Source: Vicia villosa (lineage: Eukaryota; Streptophyta; Magnoliopsida; Fabales; Fabaceae). Taken from it: a stretch of 64,000 nt of DNA. The notes beneath the pieces are model-generated. The model did not search any database, was not told where the DNA came from, and saw nothing but the letters and a program-made list of their open reading frames with translations. Shown one piece after another: positions 57,474 through 64,000 of this stretch. Within the stretch, counting starts at the first letter, position 1; every line of letters starts with the position of its first letter. Both the position numbers and the translations under genes were made by a program. The stretch covers positions 232,242,625-232,306,624 of the forward strand of contig NC_081180.1 of assembly GCF_029867415.1 (NCBI RefSeq), written 5' to 3'.

Positions 57474-58926
57474 GTATATATGTATTATGCCATTACTGTT
57501 ATATATCACCCTCAGATTAATATCAATTTGGAAATTTTTAAGACAGTTTTTTGATTTTCCTCTTTTTCCAAAAAATAAAATTCAAACAAAACTTCATTTT
57601 TAAATTATGATTATAACAGATATTCGATATGATTTTGCCCACAGTTGAATTTAATACATATTGTGTTAATGAATATTCCAATACCAGATACATCATTGAG
57701 TGCGGGAGTTATTGAACAGATTTGTGTCTGATATTCATATAATTCCTAGTATTTTCTTTATACTTTAGGTTCAGTCTTATTTTTGGTACATGCTAGGATA
57801 CAATATACAATAAATATGTCAGTCCATATTGTGAATGCAATTATATGTGGGTGATGGCATACTCATTTCTTACTTGTCCCCTCATTTTTCTATCACCCCT
57901 AATGCATTCTAGTTATATTTTGATTTAGGAATACACTTTGCCATTGATTTCTAAATTTGATGCACAAGTTTCATTTCATCCGTTTAGGACCAAATAAGAT
58001 CTTGTATTGATACGATGCAGTTTTTTTGTGAGATGTTTTGGATTGTTTTATTTGGTTCCCTGGGATGAACTCCAAACTATATACACTACAGTCTACCGAA
58101 AAGGTGATTATTTGCAGTTACCATTTTAATACAAGAGTGACTATGAATAACTATCCTCAGTCTTTTAATGTTGAATGGTGACGATTTACTTATAGAAGTA
58201 CAGTTTCAATTTTAGAAATTCTATTTTGCTGGAATTGTTGTGGCCATTCTATTAAGATTTCTTGCTTTAGATATTGCACTAACAATCATAGTTTCTAGTT
58301 TAGGGTTTCCCTTCTCATGTCTCAAGTAGGGTTTTGTGTCTAAAGCTTGGAGTTTTTACACGACTGGTTCAACTCTAAGCAGAGTTTCCCTGATTTCTTG
58401 TACCAGTTGTAAGCTACAACAATTTAAGTAGAAATGGATTTTGGATAGGTATTTGTATGCTCTTAACTTAATCTACAAGCCAATCTGTCTTCCTAGTTGG
58501 CAGTTTATTTTTTTATTTTTTTTATTTTTTTATATGCTGTACCATTTATCATTGTTCCATTACTAACCGAAACAAGAGACAAGTCTCATATCCTAATATT
58601 TTGAGTATATTTTAAAGTTTAAGATGAAGATACAATGAATTATAGAACAAGCACTTTTGTTATCTAGTCCTCCATTTTTGTGGAAAGCCACATTCCATTT
58701 ATTTTCTCTTAGGCACCCAAATATATAAGTAACACCATGGTCTGAGATGGCTATAAACAGCTCATATGGTAGAATTCTGGCTTGTGATTTGTTTCTATAG
58801 CGTGAGTTGATACTACGTGTGAAAATGCATATTCAATGGATTTTATTTTAGTTGAACAGTACGTGCTCTTTGTTTATATCTATAGAATACTAGCTTGTTT
58901 TGTGGTTAGATTGTGACTGCCGTTTT
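57474..58926. other. Intergenic DNA, no gene
   Basis: AT-rich DNA without coding sequence or recognised repeat; a T/A run lies at 58508-58532. Confidence 0.5.
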
Positions 58927-58982
58927 ATTTGCTAGCATCCAAAGTAGAGTTTATATTTGCTAGCATCCAAAGTAGAGTTTAT
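58927..58982. repeat. Exact 28-bp tandem duplication
   Basis: atttgctagcatccaaagta plus agagtttat-type ending is repeated without mismatch at 58927-58954 and 58955-58982, so the event is recent or the sequence was copied by slippage. Confidence 0.9.
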
Positions 58983-59039
58983 ACTGCCACACCTGACACC
59001 CCCCACAATTTTCAACAATACCCTTTTTTTTATATGAAA

Positions 59040-59645
59040 CTTGCTATATATTAGACAGCAGAAAATGGTGGAACAATAACAACAGGATTCCTATCAGGTA
59101 ATCCTCCAATCCAAGTTCTAGAACATCTATGACTGATAAGGAACCGACAGTCAGCTTCAATGGGCTTGAGGACGGCATTAACCGCGGTAGAATTTATGCA
59201 GTCCACTACAGTTTGAGTATCTGATTCTTTCAATCTTCAGAGAGTGAGCCAAAGTTGAGACTCCAACGTGGTGGCACCGAAACCAACTCCTTCCTACTGG
59301 ACACAAATTGAATTTTGAGGTCATGGTCCTTAAAAGAGAGTGAGCCAAGTTGAGACTCCAACGAATCTCCAGCACTTCAGCCATGTTAGGTGGCATCGAA
59401 ACCAACTCCTTCATAGTGGCCGCAAATTGAATTGAGGTCATGGTCCTTAAAAATACAGTCTTATGCCACATAATTATCAGAGAAGACTCCTGCATCAACC
59501 TGCACAAAAGCAACATTACTAGAAACTTCAAAGTAGTCTTGTAACACCAACTGCCCTTTCTTGACGCCAATTCCCGTTGAACTCCGAAACACTAAAGAGA
59601 GTATCATTTGCCACCCTAACGGGAGAGGATGACTTTTGGTCATAC
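59040..59645 (-). pseudogene. RNase H-like (LINE-type) pseudogene with internal duplication
   Basis: Minus-strand reading in mixed frames resembles the plant RNase H-like domain found at LINE 3' ends and as free genes: VAFVQVDAGVFSDNYVA, CIFKDHDLNSICGHYEGVGF, AGDSLESQLGSLSF, TVVDCINSTAVNAVLKPIEADC. An imperfect ~95-118-bp tandem duplication (59239-59334 and 59335-59452) repeats FKDHDL and KELVS coding. Frameshifts and stops exclude function. Confidence 0.5.
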
Positions 59646-59719
59646 AGCAAGAAAATAATAAGCAAGAAAAATCTAGTAAAACAAAGTAAAAAATATAATA
59701 TAAATTGAAAATCCAATCG

Positions 59720-60180
59720 TGTATTTAAAAAGTTTCAATATGCATTTTTGTCAATTAAAAAAAAAAAGAATTTAACACTGGATTTTTTTTATAAATTCGG
59801 TATCTTTGATAAATTTTTGAAAATTTGAAAAATAAAGAAAAAAATATTTAACACCACCGGGAGAGTTTCTAATTGCTTAATCAATTGTTGCTAATGGATG
59901 ATTTGTTGTTAAGAAAATTATTCCACAATTTATCAAAATGTTTTGTAATTTTTCGGCATTTTTTGAAATGTTATGTAGTTTTTCGATACATTTTAAAAAA
60001 TATTGGAAAATTATAAAATATTTTGAAAAATTCTGTAGTGTTAATTTTTTCAGTATTTTGAAAATTACTTGCATTTTATAAAAATTGAAAAATTACAAAA
60101 CATTTCAAAAAGTATGGTATTTTTTTCAAACATTTACTGAAAATTTCAAAAATTTCTAGTATTTCTTCATATCTATCCTT
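59720..60180. other. AT-rich DNA with short imperfect repeats
   Basis: Words such as ttttgaaaatt, tttcgatacatt and aaaatgttttgtaatttttc recur irregularly. No coding sequence. Confidence 0.5.
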
Positions 60181-60960
60181 TCACCGGAGGTCAATTGAAA
60201 GGGCGAGAAGAAATCAGAGAACATGTCCCTGTTCAGGGGCCCAATCCGACATGTAACACGAGCACGGGCGCACCGCTCCTAACATCGCTAAAACCTCCAC
60301 GAGCAGATGAGGGTTCATATGCCTCACCTAGAAATCCAAACATCTTCTCGGGCGGTTCATAGACCATGTAAGGAGATTTTTAAAAATTTTCCGTGGGATC
60401 CCTCGATGGAGAATTCATAAGCTCCCCGAGAAAGGCACATGGCTCCTCCCAAAATCCATAAAATCCGTCGAGAAGCTCATGAACCTCGTCGGGAAACTGA
60501 TGAATCTCGTCGGAAAACTCATGAATCTCGTTAAGATTCTCATAAATCCGTCAAGAATTTCACCCTTAAACCCTAAGTTTACCCAGATCTCTAAGCACCA
60601 AAAAATCCTAGAGGTCAAATCCTAACATGAACATACGGGAAAGAAGAGTGAGATTACTTACTTGGATTTAAAAAAAGAAAGAGAAGCTGGATAGATGGAA
60701 GCTACAGTGAGAAGAACTTTGGAGCTTATGAGCAAAATCAGTACAGAGTAAAGGAGAAAAACTTGGGAAATATCCCAAATGATCCTCTTCACTTCCTTTT
60801 ATAACTGAACCCACACGGGGAAACGAAAAAAAGGGTCTTCATTGCCTAGACCTTTAGGCTACCCTAGGCAATGATGACACATTTAATAGCTACCATGCGT
60901 GGCATAATAAAAATCCTGACATTTCACCTTCCCAAGGCAACGTTCCATGTTCCCAGATAG
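60181..60960 (-). other. Possible minus-strand promoter/leader region, unclassified
   Basis: On the minus strand a TATAAAAGG box lies at about 60805-60797, followed by a pyrimidine-rich leader and a 67-codon frame (60618-60415) with heptad-like repeats. An inverted repeat attgcctag..ctaggcaat (60841-60849 and 60864-60872) lies upstream. It may be a decayed LTR; no terminal repeats were found. Confidence 0.3.
60459..60560 (-). repeat. 21-bp repeat, about five copies
   Basis: Units like ctcatgaatctcgtcggaaaa are repeated with variation. The length keeps frame, so the minus strand encodes a 7-residue repeat of the type TRFMSFP. Confidence 0.75.
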
Positions 60961-61608
60961 GGCGCAAGGTCAATCAAATGTTTCACATCCAAGAGTCGAG
61001 CTCACGGCGCGCCGTCTCCTCGTCTGAAACCCCACGACGCTGGTCGGGAACAGGCGAAGTCGGGGCGCCTCGCGAGCATGCTTTCAGAGGACATGTCCAA
61101 TCGCGGATCCGTCTCCTCGACATGGCTTACAAACGTCTAATGACTAGCCTGTGTACAGTCAAGGATGTCTCCTATACTGTGCCTGCCGCACGTCCAAGGA
61201 GCTAAAGCGTGCATGAGTTCATATCCTCGACATAGCTTACGAATGTCTCCAAAGATAAAATTGTGCATACTAAAATCCTTGTGAAGAGTGCCATTGTTTA
61301 GGTTGGTGTAATCGAGCGGAACGTTCGCCCAAAAACCCATATCCTCGACAAGGATCGCTACACCTAACAACAGGTTCAGCCGCAGTCAAACCTGTCTCCT
61401 AGACGTGGTTCGCGACAACTTTGTTAATGAGTTTGTGCACACTTAAACCCTTGGGGTGATGGAAAATCTCCTTGGATCAGTTGTGGACATCGTCTACGGA
61501 AGTACGATCCTGGTGTCGTGGCACAAGTAAGATTCTTCAGCACTCAACAATCAGGCCACGCTTAAGTCATTACTCCTGCAAACTAGGAGTAACGACTTAG
61601 GGGGCTCC
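60961..61608 (+). mobile_element. Tat-like gypsy 3' internal region
   Basis: Non-coding DNA with a recurring phrase tcctcgacatggcttacaaacgtc (near 61110, 61223, 61342 and 61400 in changed forms), ending in a hairpin (61563-61599) and purine tract ttagggggctcc directly before the LTR at 61609. This is the usual 3' end of a Tat-type element; its pol is not in the window. Confidence 0.5.
61563..61599 (+). other. Stem-loop abutting polypurine tract
   Basis: taagtcattactcct pairs with aggagtaacgactta around a 7-nt loop (gcaaact): 15 positions with one mismatch. The purine tract aggggGctcc starts at the last base of the stem. Confidence 0.75.
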
Positions 61609-62728
61609 TGTTCTGGTATGAGCCCGCGAGCAAGCCCATCGTCGGTCAGGGCCTAATTTGGCATAAAGGTCCAACAAAATAGCCATTCGCTTACAGTCGT
61701 TGGAGCGTGTTACCCTGAGAAAACTTTAGAGACAAATCAGGACACGTGTCCTCAGTAGAAGACCCTTCCATCCTAACAAGAAAAAGCTTACAAGCAAAGA
61801 ATAAACTGAATGTCGAAATAGAAGGGTGTCGAGGTCGTCTGCATTCGAAGCAGAAGGCGAAAGTCGAATGTAAAGATCCCATACTTAGAAGATTTTCAGA
61901 CCGGGCCTTCGATTGTAAAAGAAATGTCGAAACTGGAGGCAGTTACCAGAAGTTGCTGAGGCGCGAGAATTCAAATTTCAAAGTTTGAAATGTTAAGAGA
62001 CGGTTATCAAGCCAAGATTGTGTGTCAAGAGCGCCAAACACAGGGAAAGATCTTACGAAGCAGTTGGTGCTAGTTCAAATCTTAGCCGTAGATTATGTTA
62101 GGTAGTTACTTCATGTAAATCCTATAAATAGGTCAGAATAATGTAAAAAAGGCGTGTTCACTATTACAATCAAACTGCTTGCTTACACTTTGCCCAATTT
62201 CCGCCCTTAAGGAAACAAGAGTTACTGAAAATTCTTGATGTATGTGAATCACCATCTTTATTTTCAATGCAAATCCTTTACTTTTTAGTTGTACGCTTCG
62301 AGGCCTTTTCTATGTTGTGTTCTTTACCCAGCATTTGCTTTGTCTTTTAATTGTTATTTCAACCAAGTAGGCTGAGACCAGTTGTTACGATCAGAGGACA
62401 ATCTTTGAATTGACGCTGTCTGGTGGTCACGAGTTACCCCAGAAGGTTAAGGCCATAACGCTCATACTCTTACTAAAAATCCTTAAGTCTAGGTTTGTCC
62501 CGTCGGTCACGAGTCACCTGTCGGTCGAATCTGGCATTCAGTGTGGAAAAACATTGTGTTTGTTATCAGCCTTAGAAAACTGTTTCTTAGGCAGATACTT
62601 CGACAAAACAGATACAATTCCAAACTTTAGCACGTGGTCTTAAGATCAACTGGTCGATCTTGCAAGTAACACTTAGTTTTAGGGCTTTGGGAGGACCAAC
62701 GGTTGTTTACCAATTTCCACAGTAAACA
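61609..62728 (+). mobile_element. Tat-like gypsy LTR, 1.1 kb
   Basis: Starts TGTTCTGGTATGAGCCC after the purine tract and ends CACAGTAAACA three bases before a PBS. TATAAATA at 62123-62130 is its promoter TATA box, giving U3 of ~0.5 kb and R-U5 of ~0.6 kb. It is bordered on the left by 3'-end sequence and on the right by 5'-end sequence, an order not expected for a single complete element. Confidence 0.65.
62123..62130 (+). promoter_or_regulatory. LTR TATA box
   Basis: TATAAATA inside cctataaataggtc, about 515 bp from the LTR start. Confidence 0.65.
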
Positions 62729-62731
62729 AAA

Positions 62732-62749
62732 TGGCACGTCCAGTGGGAC
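62732..62749 (+). other. Primer-binding site
   Basis: tggcacgtccagtgggac begins three bases after the LTR end. The form TGGCAC..CCAGTGGGAC is one I associate with a group of plant gypsy elements; the matching tRNA was not determined. Confidence 0.6.
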
Positions 62750-62780
62750 CACAGTGCTAATTTTTTCGCTTTATATATGT

Positions 62781-64000
62781 ATGAAACTTAGGAGTGGGAA
62801 ATACACCAAACAATTTCAAAACCCACCCAAAAAGGTTAGGTCTAGGATGACAAACCCTCCTAACCCAAATAACGTCGATGAAGTACCCCCTCATTCTTTG
62901 GAGTCTTCAAATACGATGATTAACCCAGTTGAGCAAGTGACTGGTGCATCGACAGAGGCACCAGTTACGAGAACAGGGACAGCGGATACCCCTGTAATCC
63001 CACCAGGAGGCACTGGAGCAAGGGGAACTGCTTTCTCACCATTTCGACCTAACTTGCCTTGTTTTGGGACTACTGACCCCATGTACGGAATGTCGTATTC
63101 CTTAATGGTTGGAAGTCAGTCGACATCAAGTCCCGCGTTAGTGTCGGACACACAAGGATCTATGCCAGGCACCAAAAACAGAGCAAACCAGAACAAAGCT
63201 GTGCCTTTGTCGAATACGTCCGTAGCTGTGCTTAGGCAACAGATGGATGATAGCAATCATGAGTTGGTGAATATGTTAACTAACCAAATGGGAACTGTTT
63301 TTAATCCTATAGTGCAGGAATCAGCAGATTCGAACAGACATGTGGTCGATCAACTCACTCGACTATGCAACTTCCTGGGGGCACCTCAGACATCTGGTCG
63401 ATAACCCCCTCAAGCCCATAGGCAGGTTGTTGTGCATACACCTGCAGGAGAAGATCAAATGGATGATGAAATAGTGCAACATAATCAAGTTCCCAAACTG
63501 CGACCAAATGAAGGTGGCATACGGGGGAGACACCAGCAAGTCGTGATGGTGGGTCGACAACAAGATGCGATCAGTTTGTCGAACACTATCAACATGAATA
63601 AGCGACCATAGAAAATAATCTAACTTTGATTATCGAAAGGATTATGGCCAGAAATGGACTGAATACCCCACTACAGAGACCGACATTCTCTTCCCCGTTG
63701 GCCGAATACATTGTGTAGACAGAGAACCCTAGAGGCTAGAAAATACCCAAGTATACCAAGTTCGGAGGAGAGATAGGCGAATCGACAGTCGAGCATATCA
63801 CCAGATATCTGACTGAATCAGGAGACAAGGCGAACAACGAAAGTCTTAGAGTGAAACATTTTCCATCATCTCTCACTAAGGCGGCGTTTACATGGTTCAC
63901 CACGCTACCTCCAAATTCTGTCGACTCATGGCCAAAATTAGAAAAACTCTTCCACGAGCAATTTTATGAGGGACATTCAAAAATTAGCCTGGTCGAACTG
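62781..64000 (+). pseudogene. Ty3/gypsy (Tat/Athila-type) gag, degraded and cut by window end
   Basis: The start is placed at 62781, MKLRSGKYTKQF, the usual basic start of this gag type; an upstream in-frame ATG at 62703 lies inside the LTR. The frame runs as a Pro/Thr/Asn-rich region to a stop at 63402. After further frameshifts and stops the capsid core appears at about 63755-64000: YTKFGGEIGESTVEHITRYL, DKANNESLRVKHFPSSLTKAAFTWFTTLPPNSV, WPKLEKLFHEQFYEGHSKISLVEL. Function would be RNA packaging and particle formation; this copy is dead. Confidence 0.85.

Noticed and set aside
62703..62780. Upstream ATG at 62703 as the gag start.
   Set aside because: It lies inside the LTR and upstream of the PBS; the basic MKLRSGK start at 62781 fits this gag type.

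Overview
The window is plant nuclear DNA, most likely from a legume of the pea/vetch tribe (Fabeae). This is an inference from AT-rich DNA, genes with many GT..AG introns, and several very long LTRs whose ends and primer-binding site look like Ogre/Tat Ty3-gypsy elements, which are abundant in that tribe. About three quarters of the window is nested retrotransposon DNA. Only two genes look intact: a nine-exon DUF616 (MUCI70-like) putative glycosyltransferase gene at 28745-34704 (+) and a single-exon small membrane-protein gene at 55533-55970 (+).

Layout. 1-5262 is the 3' end of an Ogre-like element (47-bp minisatellite, polypurine tract, 4.65-kb LTR) that landed in a gypsy solo LTR (5263-7071). 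That solo LTR sits in a Ty1/copia element whose pol is broken (7072-7468 and 19025-20243, then a 3' LTR at 20286-20727). The copia pol is split by a second Ogre-like element on the minus strand (7469-19024, TSD tatgg), which has two nearly identical 3.35-kb LTRs but only fragments of gag inside. 20.9-27.8 kb holds two dead LINEs; the second is split by a 1440-bp solo LTR (24650-26089, TSD caaca).

The MUCI70-like gene follows, with a MULE-like element in intron 6. 36931-52494 is a minus-strand Tekay-like chromovirus (TSD taccc) with recognisable gag, protease, RT, RNase H, integrase and chromodomain. Its left LTR holds an Ogre-like solo LTR (37693-40990, TSD ttata). Its integrase is split by another solo LTR (43317-47390, TSD acgat), which in turn contains a third (45737-47176, TSD tgggc). 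Next come a TRIM-like mini-retroelement (52548-53103), a LINE fragment, the membrane-protein gene, two MITEs, an RNase H-like pseudogene, and a Tat-like gypsy junction where one LTR (61609-62728) sits between a 3' end (polypurine tract) and a 5' end (PBS plus gag) that leaves the window.

The points most worth a second look are: a 55-codon two-membrane-segment ORF about 100 nt downstream of the TATA box inside the Ogre-like LTR (1231-1398); clusters of short near-palindromic words inside five LTRs (four structural groups) of the window; an upstream ORF whose stop overlaps the MUCI70-like start as ATGA; a 14-bp satellite inside gag that is translated through all three frames; and the PPT-LTR-PBS junction at 61.6 kb. 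Element boundaries were found by reading TG..CA ends, target-site duplications, PBS and PPT directly. No alignments or database searches were run, so lineage names rest on recognised motifs.
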